DNA of 64,000 bases from JBQLZQ01 sp052168355 (GTDB taxonomy: Bacteria > Pseudomonadota > Alphaproteobacteria > DSM-16000 > Inquilinaceae), in NCBI GenBank assembly GCA_052168355.1, contig JBQLZQ010000088.1, forward strand, positions 1-64,000. Reading direction: 5' to 3'. The notes under the pieces are model-generated. The model had not been told where the DNA came from, did no database searches, and saw nothing but the letters and a program-made list of their open reading frames with translations. This document shows, one piece after another, positions 36,597-44,998 of the stretch. Numbering within the stretch: position 1 is the first letter of the stretch; each line of letters opens with the position of its first letter. The translations under genes were made by a program, and so were the position numbers.

Positions 36597-38294
36597 TCAG
36601 GCCGTGCGCACCTTGGCGATGAACTGCTCGACCTCGTCTCGTAGAATGGTCGATTGGTCGGACAGGGCCTTTGCCCCCTCCAGGACCTGGGCGGCGGCCG
36701 AGCCGGTCTCGCCGGCGGCGGCGGACAGTTCGCCGACGGTACCGGAGACCTGCTGGGTTCCCGACGCCGCCTCCTGAACGTTGCGCGCGATTTCCTGGGT
36801 CGCGACCCCCTGTTCTTCTACCGCCGCGGCGATGCCGCTGGCGATCTCGTTGATCTGGGCGATCGTTCCGCCGATACCGCGGATGGCTTCGGCGGCTCCG
36901 GTCGTCGCGCCTTGGATCTCTTCGATCTGGCCGGAGATGTCTTCGGTGGCCTTGGCGGTTTGATTGGCCAGCGACTTCACCTCGGCCGCGACAACGGCAA
37001 ATCCCTTGCCGGCGTCGCCGGCCCGGGCGGCCTCGATGGTGGCGTTGAGCGCCAGCAGGTTGGTCTGGTCGGCGATATCCCGGATCAGCCCGACCACCGT
37101 GCCGATACGCTGCGCCGCCTCGACCAGGCCTTCGACCACGATGTTGGTCCGCCCGGCATCGTCGGCTGCCTTGACGGCGATCTCGGACGAGGTGGTGACC
37201 TGTCGCGCGATCTCCTCGATCGAGCCGGACAGCTCCTCGGCGGCCGATGCGACCGTCTGGACGTTCGACGAGGCCACGTCGGCGGCGCCGGAGGCGGAAG
37301 CCGCCTGGCGCCCCGACCGCTCGGCCGTGGCGGCCATGGCCTCGGCATTGGTCTGCATACGGTCCGCCGAGGTCGCGACCGAATCGACGACTGTCTTGAT
37401 GGTGGCCTCGAACCCATCGGCCAGTTCCATCATCATGCTGCGTTTTTCGGCCTCGGCCCGATTCTGGGCCTGGGCATGCTCCTCCTCGATCCGGAGCTTT
37501 TCGACGGCGTTGGCCTTGAACACGGCCACGGCGCGCGCGATGTCGCCGATCTCGTCTCCCCGGTTCTGGGCCGGGATATCGACATCCAGACGACCGTCGA
37601 CCAGCGCCTGGACGCGGGCCGTCAAGGCCTTCAGGGGCCGCGCGATGCCGCCGGCGATGAGAACCGCCGCAATCGAGGCGACCACCAGGATGGCGGTCGC
37701 AATCCCGCCGACGACAAGACTACGGTTCCAAATGTAGGCGTTGAGATCGTCCATGTAGACGCCGGTACCCACCACCCAGCCCCACGGCGCGAACCCGACG
37801 ACAAAGGATTCCTTGGCCACCGGCTCGTCATGGCCGGGCTTGGGCCACAGATAGGTGACGAACCCTTGCCCTTGGGCCTCCACCACCGCGACGAATTCCA
37901 CGAACAGCCGTTTGCCGGCCGGATCCTCCAGGGCCGAAAGATCCTGGCCGACCAATTCGGGCTTGATCGGATGCATGACCATGCGCGGGTGCATGTCGTT
38001 GACCCAGAAATAGTCGGTCTGATTGTAACGGATGGCCTGGATGGCCTGAAGAGCGGCGGCCTGGGCCGCCTCCACCGTCATCTCTCCGCTGAGCGACCGC
38101 GCGTGGTAGGCTTCCATGATGCTGGTCGCGGCCTCGCCGAGGTGGCGCAATTCCTGCTGTTTCTGGAGGACAAGACCGTTGCGCAGATCGGCCACGGCCA
38201 CGGCGGCCAGCAGCAGCAACCCCGCGACAAACACCAGGATCAGCGCATAGATGCGCCGGGAAACGGTCAGGGCGGGCAGACGGTTTGCGGCCAT
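36597..38294 (-). CDS. Methyl-accepting chemotaxis protein with single cache domain
   Basis: A 565-residue chemoreceptor. TM1 (about 14-36) and TM2 (about 195-216) bracket a single-cache type 2 sensor (IRYNQTDYFWVNDMHPRMVMHPIKPEL and FAPWGWVVGTGVYMDDL), a domain class that often binds small carboxylates. HAMP spans about 217-270 (ARPLKALTARVQALVDGRLD, RGDEIGDIARAV). The signalling tip is the canonical IRDIADQTNLLALNATIEAARAG with GKGFAVVAAEVKSLA. There is no C-terminal CheR/CheB pentapeptide, so adaptation would rely on other receptors. No che genes are nearby. Confidence 0.95.
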   Translation of the reverse strand: MAANRLPALTVSRRIYALILVFVAGLLLLAAVAVADLRNGLVLQKQQELRHLGEAATSIMEAYHARSLSGEMTVEAAQAAALQAIQAIRYNQTDYFWVNDMHPRMVMHPIKPELVGQDLSALEDPAGKRLFVEFVAVVEAQGQGFVTYLWPKPGHDEPVAKESFVVGFAPWGWVVGTGVYMDDLNAYIWNRSLVVGGIATAILVVASIAAVLIAGGIARPLKALTARVQALVDGRLDVDIPAQNRGDEIGDIARAVAVFKANAVEKLRIEEEHAQAQNRAEAEKRSMMMELADGFEATIKTVVDSVATSADRMQTNAEAMAATAERSGRQAASASGAADVASSNVQTVASAAEELSGSIEEIARQVTTSSEIAVKAADDAGRTNIVVEGLVEAAQRIGTVVGLIRDIADQTNLLALNATIEAARAGDAGKGFAVVAAEVKSLANQTAKATEDISGQIEEIQGATTGAAEAIRGIGGTIAQINEIASGIAAAVEEQGVATQEIARNVQEAASGTQQVSGTVGELSAAAGETGSAAAQVLEGAKALSDQSTILRDEVEQFIAKVRTA

Positions 38295-38495
38295 CGGTCC
38301 AATCCGTTTGCTATGTGTTCTAACGATCCGGTTTGTAGCCTAGCCTCCTTAACGGGAGCCTAATTTCCGGTACGTCGACCGCGACATCCCAGGACTGTGC
38401 GTGGGGGCGTCGTTGGCGTATGGTGTGGGTGGTCGAAAGCGCGGTTTCCCGCAGCGCTCCCCTTGGTTCGGCCACAGGATAAAGACGGAGGAACG

Positions 38496-39716
38496 ATGAC
38501 CAACCCTGCCCTGGCCCCCAAAAGCCCCGCGCCGGCGCCCAAGTCGTTGCGCCCGACCTTCCAATGGGAGGATCCGCTGGGCCTGGAGGCCGAGCTGAGC
38601 GAGGACGAGATCATGGTGCGCGACAGCGCCCGCGCCTATTGCCAGGACAAGCTGATGCCCCGGGTGATGGAGGCCAACCGGCATGAGGTCTTCCATCGCG
38701 AGATCCTGAGCGAGATGGGGGAGCTGGGCCTGTTGGGGCCGACCATCGAAGGCTATGGGTGCGCCGGCGTCTCCTATGTCGCCTACGGCCTGATCGCCCG
38801 GGAGGTGGAGCGGGTCGACAGCGGCTACCGGTCGGCCATGTCGGTTCAATCGTCCCTGGTCATGCACCCCATCCACGCCTACGGCACCGAGGACCAGCGG
38901 CAGAAGTACCTGCCCAAGCTGGCCACGGGCGAATGGGTCGGCTGCTTCGGCTTGACCGAGCCCGACGCCGGGTCGGACCCCGCCGCCATGACAACACGGG
39001 CACGCAAGGCCGACGGCGGTTATGTGCTGACCGGCGCCAAGATGTGGATCACCAATTCGCCCATCGCCGACGTTTTCGTGGTGTGGGCCAAGGACGATGA
39101 AGGCGTGATCCGCGGGTTCATCCTGGACAAGGGCATGAAGGGCCTGTCGGCGCCCAAGATCGAGGGCAAGTTCTCTCTGCGCGCCTCGGCGACCGGCGAG
39201 ATCGTGATGGACGAGGTGTTCTGCCCCGAGGAAAACGCCTTCCCCGATATCCGCGGCCTAAAGGGGCCGTTCGGCTGCCTCAACAACGCCCGCTACGGCA
39301 TCGCCTGGGGGGCCATGGGCGCGGCCGAGTTCTGCTGGCACGCCGCGCGATCCTACACCCTGGACCGCAAGGCCTTCGGCCGGCCGCTGGCCGCCACCCA
39401 GCTGATCCAGAAAAAGCTGGCCGACATGCAGACGGAAATCGCGCTCGGTCTGTCCGGGGCGCTGCGCCTGGGCCGGCTCAAGGATGCGGGCGCCTGCCCG
39501 CCCGAGGCCATCAGCCTGATGAAGCGCAACAATTGCGGCAAGGCGCTGGACATCGCCCGGGTCGCCCGCGACATGCATGGCGGCAACGGCATCGCCGACG
39601 AATACCATGTGATCCGCCATGTCATGAACCTGGAGGCGGTGAACACCTATGAGGGCACGCACGACGTCCACGCCCTCATTCTGGGCCGCGCCCAGACCGG
39701 CCTGGCCGCGTTCTGA
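38496..39716 (+). CDS. gcdH: Glutaryl-CoA dehydrogenase
   Basis: A 406-residue acyl-CoA dehydrogenase matching glutaryl-CoA dehydrogenase. It has YRSAMSVQSSLVMHPI (substrate-binding Arg), GCFGLTEPDAGSDP, KMWITNSPIADVFVVWAK, the FAD-binding RKAFGRPLAATQLIQKKLADM and the active-site region EYHVIRHVMNLEAVNTYEGTHDVHALILGR with the catalytic Glu in YEGTHD. It oxidises and decarboxylates glutaryl-CoA to crotonyl-CoA in lysine, tryptophan and glutarate catabolism. GGAGGA ends 2-3 bases before ATG 38496, fixing the start. An arylformamidase-like hydrolase lies two genes on, consistent with a tryptophan/kynurenine link. Confidence 0.95.
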   Translation: MTNPALAPKSPAPAPKSLRPTFQWEDPLGLEAELSEDEIMVRDSARAYCQDKLMPRVMEANRHEVFHREILSEMGELGLLGPTIEGYGCAGVSYVAYGLIAREVERVDSGYRSAMSVQSSLVMHPIHAYGTEDQRQKYLPKLATGEWVGCFGLTEPDAGSDPAAMTTRARKADGGYVLTGAKMWITNSPIADVFVVWAKDDEGVIRGFILDKGMKGLSAPKIEGKFSLRASATGEIVMDEVFCPEENAFPDIRGLKGPFGCLNNARYGIAWGAMGAAEFCWHAARSYTLDRKAFGRPLAATQLIQKKLADMQTEIALGLSGALRLGRLKDAGACPPEAISLMKRNNCGKALDIARVARDMHGGNGIADEYHVIRHVMNLEAVNTYEGTHDVHALILGRAQTGLAAF

Positions 39717-39761
39717 TCCGGCATGGCGCGACGCGGACGGGGCGAAGGGGAAAGGGGCGAC

Positions 39762-40004
39762 ATGTACGCGATCTTCGTGATGGTGAAGTGCGAGCTGGGG
39801 CGGGCCTATGACGTGGCGGCCGAGGCGGTGGACAGCATTGAGGAGGTGTCGGAGGTCTATTCGACGTCCGGCCAGTTCGACCTGCTGGTCAAGTGCTACC
39901 TGCCCAAGGACGCCGATGTCGGGCGGTTCGTGACCGGGCGGCTGCAGACCCTGCCGCACGTCAAGGACACCCAGACGATCATCACCTTCAACGCCTTTGC
40001 CTGA
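39762..40004 (+). CDS. Stand-alone Lrp/AsnC ligand-binding domain protein
   Basis: An 80-residue protein consisting only of a RAM (AsnC_trans_reg) domain: YAIFVMVKCELGRAYDVAAEAV, EEVSEVYSTSGQFDLLVKCYL and DTQTIITFNAFA. It lacks the DNA-binding half, so it probably forms the oligomeric amino-acid-binding ring and may modulate full-length Lrp proteins. ATG 39762 has AGGGG upstream; an earlier ATG at 39723 would add a charged, unconserved leader. It is 45 bases from gcdH and 9 from the hydrolase gene, so it is in the same operon. Confidence 0.88.
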   Translation: MYAIFVMVKCELGRAYDVAAEAVDSIEEVSEVYSTSGQFDLLVKCYLPKDADVGRFVTGRLQTLPHVKDTQTIITFNAFA

Positions 40005-40013
40005 GAGCCGCCC

Positions 40014-40877
40014 GTGACCCAGGCGCTTTATCGCGGCCTCGACGCCGAGGATCTCGATCGCGGCTACAATCTGCGCGCCCGGGTACCCGAACATCCGGCC
40101 ATCTTTCAGCGCTGGGCCGACGACAGCCGGGCGGCGCGGGACCGGCTGGGCGGCCGCCTCGATCTGCCCTACGGCCCCGGTGAGCGCCAAAGGATCGACC
40201 TGTTCGCTCCGGCCCAGGCCGGCGTGCCGGTGCTGGCCTTTATCCATGGCGGCTATTGGCAGGCGCTCAGCCGGCAGGATTTCAGCTATCTCGCCCCCGC
40301 CTTCGTCGCGCGCGGCATCGCCTTTGCCGCCATCGGTTACGATCTGTGCCCCACGGTCACGCTCGACCAGATCGTGGAGGAGACCGCCGAGGCCCTGGGA
40401 TGGCTCCATACGCAGGCGGGCGACCTTGGCCTGGACCCCGCCCGCCTCCACGTCGCCGGCCATTCCGCCGGCGGCCACCTGACGGCGATGATGGCCGTCA
40501 CCGATTGGGCCGCGCGCGGGCTGCCGGTGGATCTGGTCAAAAGCGGCACGGCGATCAGCGGCGTCTTCGACATGGAACCGATCCGCCACACCTATCTCAA
40601 CAAGGCCCTTCGCCTGGACGAAAAGGCCGCGCGCCGGTTGAGCCCCCTGCACGCCATCCCCGACCAGGGGCCGCCGTTGATCCTGGCCGTGGGCGGCGAC
40701 GAGACCTCGGAATTCCTGCGCCAGCAGGCGGAGTTTTACGCGGCGTGGACGGCCAGGGGCCTCGAGGCCCGCACCGTCGACCTGCCCGGCCTCCACCATT
40801 TCGACGCCGTCGACCGCCTGGGCGACCCGGACAGCGCCCTGTTCCGGGCGACTGTGGCGATGATCGAGGGCGGCTGA
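40014..40877 (+). CDS. Alpha/beta hydrolase, arylformamidase-like
   Basis: A 287-residue alpha/beta hydrolase. The oxyanion motif is FIHGGYWQALSRQDFSYLAP, the nucleophile elbow is AGHSAGGHL, the acid is in GGDETSEFL and the histidine is in LPGLHHFDAVD. The HGGYW segment and overall layout match bacterial kynurenine formamidase-like esterases. It may convert N-formylkynurenine to kynurenine, but other esterase substrates are possible. The start is GTG 40014 with a GAGAG site. It is co-directional with gcdH and the RAM protein, which supports an aromatic amino acid degradation role. Confidence 0.85.
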   Translation: MTQALYRGLDAEDLDRGYNLRARVPEHPAIFQRWADDSRAARDRLGGRLDLPYGPGERQRIDLFAPAQAGVPVLAFIHGGYWQALSRQDFSYLAPAFVARGIAFAAIGYDLCPTVTLDQIVEETAEALGWLHTQAGDLGLDPARLHVAGHSAGGHLTAMMAVTDWAARGLPVDLVKSGTAISGVFDMEPIRHTYLNKALRLDEKAARRLSPLHAIPDQGPPLILAVGGDETSEFLRQQAEFYAAWTARGLEARTVDLPGLHHFDAVDRLGDPDSALFRATVAMIEGG

Positions 40878-41018
40878 CCCCACGGAGCGCCGCCAGAGGC
40901 CCGTGGAAACGGCGTATCGTGGCAGGCGAGGGCGGCGACGCGAGCACCGGCACCGCGCTTGAACCGGCGGAACCGGTCCGATATCTCTCGGAGACCGTTT
41001 GGAAACGACGCCTGCGCA

Positions 41019-41720
41019 ATGACCACTATCGCGATCATGCAACCCTATTTCTGCCCCTATATCGGCTATTTTCAGCTGATCCGGTCGGCGGACATCTTCG
41101 TGATCTACGACAACATCGAGTACACCAAGAAGGGGTGGATCAATCGAAACCGGATCCTGGCGAACGGCGAGGCGGCGACCTTTTCGATCCCCATCAAAAA
41201 GGATTCCGACCATCTCGATGTGAGGGACAGGGTTCTCGCCGACGATTTCGACCGGCGCAAACTGCTGAACCGCATCAAGGGGGCCTATCAGAAGGCCCCC
41301 CGGTTCGCCGACGCCTTCCCCGTCGTGGAGCGTATTGTGCTGTGCGACGAGACGAACCTGTTCGCCTTTATCGACCACTCCGTGCGGGAAATCTGCGCCT
41401 ATCTGGATATCGCCACGACGATCGTCACATCGTCCGACGTGACGATCGACCACGGGCTGAAAAACCAGGACAAGGTCATCGCGATCTGCAAGGCGCTGGG
41501 CGCCGGGACCTACATCAATCCTATCGGCGGGCGGGACCTGTACGCCAAGGAGGCGTTTGGGGCCCAGGGGCTGGATTTGAAGTTTCTGCAGCCGCAGGCC
41601 ATCGCCTACCGACAATTCGACGCCGCCTTCGTCCCGTCCCTGTCGATCATCGACGTGATGATGTTCAACGACCGTCGCTCGATCTCCGGCGATCTGCTGG
41701 GGCGCTATGCCCTGTTATGA
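41019..41720 (+). CDS. WbqC-like family protein
   Basis: A 233-residue WbqC-family protein with the family N-terminus IAIMQPYFCPYIGYFQLIRSADIFVIYDNIEYTKKGWINRNRIL, and then KLLNRIKGAYQKAPRF, INPIGGRDLY and SIIDVMMFN near the end. WbqC proteins occur in O-antigen and other glycan clusters; the biochemical role is not firmly established. The ATG at 41019 matches the family start. It begins a five-gene co-directional set (WbqC, two propeller proteins, GNAT, methyltransferase), 18 bases before the next gene. Confidence 0.88.
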   Translation: MTTIAIMQPYFCPYIGYFQLIRSADIFVIYDNIEYTKKGWINRNRILANGEAATFSIPIKKDSDHLDVRDRVLADDFDRRKLLNRIKGAYQKAPRFADAFPVVERIVLCDETNLFAFIDHSVREICAYLDIATTIVTSSDVTIDHGLKNQDKVIAICKALGAGTYINPIGGRDLYAKEAFGAQGLDLKFLQPQAIAYRQFDAAFVPSLSIIDVMMFNDRRSISGDLLGRYALL

Positions 41721-41738
41721 GATGTGAGGTCCGGGATC

Positions 41739-42701
41739 ATGGCTGAGTGGAAAAAGCTGGGTCGCGTGTTCGACCCCACAGCGGTTCCGGACCGGGACTG
41801 GCTGAAGGCCTTCGCGCAGGGTCCGGCGACCCTGGTGTTCGACGATTTCGTGCGGGTCTATTTTTCCTGCCGGCCGCTGCCCGACGCCGACGGGCAGTAT
41901 GTCAGCTATTCCGCCTATGTGGATCTCGACCGGCGGGACCTTCGGTCCGTGGTGGCCGTCGGCGAAAAACCGATCCTCGACCTGGGCGACCGCGGCACGT
42001 TCGACGAATTCGGGACCTATCCCGTGTCGGTCATCCGCGACGGATCCGAGGTGCTGGCCTATTACGGTGGCTGGACCCGATGCGAGTCCGTCCCCTTCAA
42101 CGTCGCCATCGGCATGGCGCGCAGCACGGACGACGGCGTTTCGTTCACCCGGTGCGGCCCCGGCCCGGTGCTGCCCTATTCGGAAAACGAACCGTTCGTT
42201 CTGAGCGGCCCCAAGATCCGGCGCTTCGGTGACCGGCTGTATCTCTGGTACATCGCGGGGCGGAAGTGGATCGTCGCCGACGGGCGGGCCGAGCCGGTCT
42301 ATAAGATCCGCATGGCCCGGTCCGACGACGGCGTGACCTGGCACAAGACCGACCGCGACCTGATCGAAAGCCGGATCGAGGAGGACGAGGCACAGGCCAG
42401 CCCCGACGTGTTCCATCGGAACGGCGCCTATCACATGTTCTTCTGCTATCGCTACAGCGCCGGCTACCGGGGCAAGGAGAAGGGCTATCGCATCGGCTAT
42501 GCCCGCTCGACCGATATGCTGACCTGGACCCGCGACGATTCGAAAGCCGGCATCGACGTGTCCGATACCGGATGGGATTCGGAGATGGTCAGTTATCCGC
42601 ACGTGTTCGAACTGGATGGCAAAGTCTATATGTTCTACCTGGGAAACGGCGTCGGAAAGCTGGGGTTCGGTCTGGCCGAACTTCAAGGCTCCCTGGCGTA
42701 G
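41739..42701 (+). CDS. Five-bladed propeller, glycosidase-like protein (copy 1)
   Basis: A 320-residue protein with the repeated W/Y-rich blades of GH43/GH32/GH130-type five-bladed propellers: FVRVYFSCRPL, TFDEFGTYPVSVIRDG, IRRFGDRLYLWYIAGRKW, RMARSDDGVTWHK and YHMFFCYRYSAG. It has no signal peptide, so it would act in the cytoplasm. An acidic catalytic pair cannot be assigned with confidence. It is clearly paralogous to the next gene (shared KLGRVFDP start, LVFDDFVRVYFS, GWDSEMVSYPHVFELDGK). The two are tandem duplicates in a glycan-like cluster. Start ATG 41739 follows a GAGG site. Confidence 0.8.
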   Translation: MAEWKKLGRVFDPTAVPDRDWLKAFAQGPATLVFDDFVRVYFSCRPLPDADGQYVSYSAYVDLDRRDLRSVVAVGEKPILDLGDRGTFDEFGTYPVSVIRDGSEVLAYYGGWTRCESVPFNVAIGMARSTDDGVSFTRCGPGPVLPYSENEPFVLSGPKIRRFGDRLYLWYIAGRKWIVADGRAEPVYKIRMARSDDGVTWHKTDRDLIESRIEEDEAQASPDVFHRNGAYHMFFCYRYSAGYRGKEKGYRIGYARSTDMLTWTRDDSKAGIDVSDTGWDSEMVSYPHVFELDGKVYMFYLGNGVGKLGFGLAELQGSLA

Positions 42702-42715
42702 CGGGGCGTCGTCGG

Positions 42716-43675
42716 ATGACATGGCACAAGCTGGGCCGGGTTTTCGATCCCGCTGACCATCGGCTGCCGAACGGCTGCGTCGAGTTCGCGCAATCCCCGC
42801 AGACGTTGGTCTTCGACGATTACGTGCGGGTGTATTTCTCGACGCGCGAGCGCCATGAGAAGACCGGCAAATACCTGAGCCACGTGGCCTTCGCGGATTT
42901 CGACAAGAGCTTCAAGACCATCCGCCGCGTGTCCGACAGGCCGGTCCTGCCCCTCGGCGGCTTGGGCAGCTTCGACGAGCACGGCATTTTTCCGATCAAT
43001 CCTCTGCGCCATGACGGAACGGTCATGGCCTATACCTGCGGCTGGAGCCGCAGGGTATCGGTTTCGGTCGAAACAGGGATCGGCCGGGTGGTCAGCGACG
43101 ACGACGGCGAGACGTTTTACAGGACGGGTCTGGGCGGCCCCATCCTGGGCGCGTCGCTGCGGGAGCCCTTTCTGGTCGGGGACCCGTTTGTGCGGGTCTT
43201 CGGCGGACGGTTCCACATGTGGTACATGTTCGGGGTCCGCTGGAAGCACTACGACGGCGCGGACGTGCCCGAACGCATCTACAAGATCGGCCACGCCGTG
43301 TCGGACGATGGCATCCGCTGGGAAAAACAGGAGGGCGAGGCCATCATCGCCGACAGGCTGCCCGACGACGAGAGCCAGGCCCTGCCCACGGTGATCGAGA
43401 TCGCCGGCCGCTATCACATGTATTTCTGCTACCGGCATTCCTTCGATTTCCGGAAGAACCAAAACCGGGGCTATCGCATCGGCCACGCCCATTCCGACGA
43501 TCTTTTGCATTGGACGCGCGACGACGCGCACATGGGCATCGACCCATCGCCCGACGGCTGGGATTCCGAGATGATGTGCTATCCGCACGTCTTCGCCTGC
43601 GACGGGAAGACGTGGATGCTCTATAACGGCAACGCGTTCGGCCGCGCCGGCTTTGGGCTGGCCGTGCTCGAATGA
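42716..43675 (+). CDS. Five-bladed propeller, glycosidase-like protein (copy 2)
   Basis: A 319-residue paralogue of the preceding gene. Matching segments are KLGRVFDPADHRLPNG, LVFDDYVRVYFSTRE, SFDEHGIFPINPLRHDG, FGGRFHMWYMFGVRWK, GHAVSDDGIRWEK, YHMYFCYRHSFDFR and GWDSEMMCYPHVFACDGK. Conserved Asp and Glu residues in both copies (the E of SFDE and the D/E of GWDSEM) are candidates for substrate contact. It starts 14 bases after copy 1 and its stop overlaps the GNAT start (ATGA). The two copies have diverged substantially, so they may act on different sugars or form a heterodimer. Confidence 0.8.
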   Translation: MTWHKLGRVFDPADHRLPNGCVEFAQSPQTLVFDDYVRVYFSTRERHEKTGKYLSHVAFADFDKSFKTIRRVSDRPVLPLGGLGSFDEHGIFPINPLRHDGTVMAYTCGWSRRVSVSVETGIGRVVSDDDGETFYRTGLGGPILGASLREPFLVGDPFVRVFGGRFHMWYMFGVRWKHYDGADVPERIYKIGHAVSDDGIRWEKQEGEAIIADRLPDDESQALPTVIEIAGRYHMYFCYRHSFDFRKNQNRGYRIGHAHSDDLLHWTRDDAHMGIDPSPDGWDSEMMCYPHVFACDGKTWMLYNGNAFGRAGFGLAVLE

Positions 43676-44196
43676 CCGCCGCCTCGCCCACCTTCAGGCA
43701 ATCGTCGGCGTCGGCCGAGGAGATCGCCGCGCATCTGCGGCGCTGCGACGAGGATTTCGTCCCCAGGCTGAGCGGGCGGCTGGACATCGCGGCCTATGCC
43801 GACAAGGTCGCCGGCAACGCCGTGACCTTCGAGGCCTGGTCCCACGGCCGGCTGGTCGGCCTGGTGGCGGCCTACCTCAACGACCGGGCCCGCCGGGCCG
43901 GGTTCGTCACCAATGTCAGCGTCGAGGCCCCCTTCATGGGGCGCGGCATCGGCGCGACGCTGTTCGGCGCCTGTCTGGCGCGGGCCAGGACCGATGGTTT
44001 CGCACGCCTGACGCTGGAGGTGGACGCCGACAACCGGCGGGCGATCCGTTTTTACGAAAAGTTCGGTTTTGTCGTTCAGAATGCCGGGCAAAATGCCGGG
44101 CAAAAAACCGGGCAGGAGTCCGGGGACGACACCCTGACCATGAGCCTGGGCCTGGATCCGTCGAGGCCGGAGGCACGCACCGGAGGCACGCGATGA
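43672..44196 (+). CDS. GNAT acetyltransferase with repetitive tail
   Basis: A 174-residue GNAT N-acetyltransferase. The acetyl-CoA motif A is VSVEAPFMGRGIGATLFGACLARARTDG, followed by LTLEVDADNRRAIRFYEKFGFVV. In sugar clusters such enzymes acetylate amino-sugars, which fits the neighbours but is inference. After the GNAT domain a 16-residue stretch (136-151) reads QNAG-QNAG-QKTG-QESG, encoded by a 12-bp tandem repeat that may vary in copy number between strains. Its start overlaps the propeller stop, and its stop overlaps the methyltransferase start. Confidence 0.85.
   Translation: MTAASPTFRQSSASAEEIAAHLRRCDEDFVPRLSGRLDIAAYADKVAGNAVTFEAWSHGRLVGLVAAYLNDRARRAGFVTNVSVEAPFMGRGIGATLFGACLARARTDGFARLTLEVDADNRRAIRFYEKFGFVVQNAGQNAGQKTGQESGDDTLTMSLGLDPSRPEARTGGTR
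44077..44124 (+). repeat. 12-bp in-frame minisatellite in the GNAT gene
   Basis: Four tandem copies of a 12-base unit (CAGAATGCCGGG, CAAAATGCCGGG, CAAAAAACCGGG, CAGGAGTCCGGG). Each copy encodes Gln-x-x-Gly, so gain or loss of units would keep the frame. Confidence 0.85.
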
Positions 44197-44957
44197 GCAC
44201 CGCATCGGTCAACCCGCCCAGCGCCCCCCGCCCGCCGAGAGATCTCGATTCCGAGTTCGACGACGGCGCCGGGCGCAAGTACGCCTATGCCTTCGACGAC
44301 CTCATGAAAGGCTTCATGCTGCGGACCTTTCAACGGTATGCGCCGACGGGACGGGTGCTCGAACTCGGCTGCTTCAAGGGCGTGTTCACGCAGATGCTGG
44401 TCGAACGGTTCGACCACGTGACGGCGGTCGAGGGGTCGCCCGCCCTGGCGGCCGATCTCGAGCGGCGCTTTGCGGGTTCCGCCCGAATCGTCTGCGGCCT
44501 GTTCGAGGACGTGGACCTGCCGGAGACCTTCGACGCGATCTTCCTGATGCACGGGCTGGAGCACTGCGACGACGCGCTTGTGGTCCTGCGCCGGGTCAAG
44601 GACTGGCTGGCGCCCGGCGGCCGACTGTTTCTGGCGTGCCCGAACGCCAATGCCCCGTCGCGCCAGATCGCCGTCAGGATGGGGCTGATTTCGCACAACG
44701 CGGCGGTAACCCCGGCCGAGGCCGATCACGGCCACCGCCGCACCTATGCCCTGGATACGCTGCGCCGCGACGCGGTCGAAGCCGGGCTGACGGTCGTCGG
44801 CAGCGGCGGAATCGTCTTCAAGCCGCTGGCCAACTATCAACTCGACAAGGCGATGGAACTGGGCGTGATCGACGCGGATTTCCTCGAGGGGTGCTATCAG
44901 CTCGGCGACGTCTATCCCGATCTCTGCGCCACCGTCTACGTGGTGTGCACGCCGTAG
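44193..44957 (+). CDS. SAM-dependent methyltransferase
   Basis: A 254-residue class I methyltransferase. The SAM-binding motif I is VLELGCFKGVFTQMLVERF, the acidic loop VTAVEGSP follows, and DAIFLMHGLEHCDDALVVLRRVKDWLAPGGRLFLACPN gives motifs II and III. The pattern resembles methyltransferases of glycan and lipopolysaccharide clusters. The substrate is unknown. It is the last gene of the WbqC set, coupled to the GNAT gene by ATGA, and faces the AEC gene convergently 41 bases on. Confidence 0.88.
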   Translation: MSTASVNPPSAPRPPRDLDSEFDDGAGRKYAYAFDDLMKGFMLRTFQRYAPTGRVLELGCFKGVFTQMLVERFDHVTAVEGSPALAADLERRFAGSARIVCGLFEDVDLPETFDAIFLMHGLEHCDDALVVLRRVKDWLAPGGRLFLACPNANAPSRQIAVRMGLISHNAAVTPAEADHGHRRTYALDTLRRDAVEAGLTVVGSGGIVFKPLANYQLDKAMELGVIDADFLEGCYQLGDVYPDLCATVYVVCTP

Positions 44958-44998
44958 AGGGGATCATCCCCGGCCTCTTCGATCCGCCGCCAGCCCCC

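Noticed and set aside
36256..36622. Short plus-strand frames in the gap between adhesin and chemoreceptor
   Set aside because: No ribosome-binding site, no normal codon bias, and they run through the 10-bp tandem repeat.
39258..41615. A 785-codon minus-strand frame across gcdH, the RAM protein and the hydrolase
   Set aside because: It runs antisense through three well-supported genes and has no recognisable domain.
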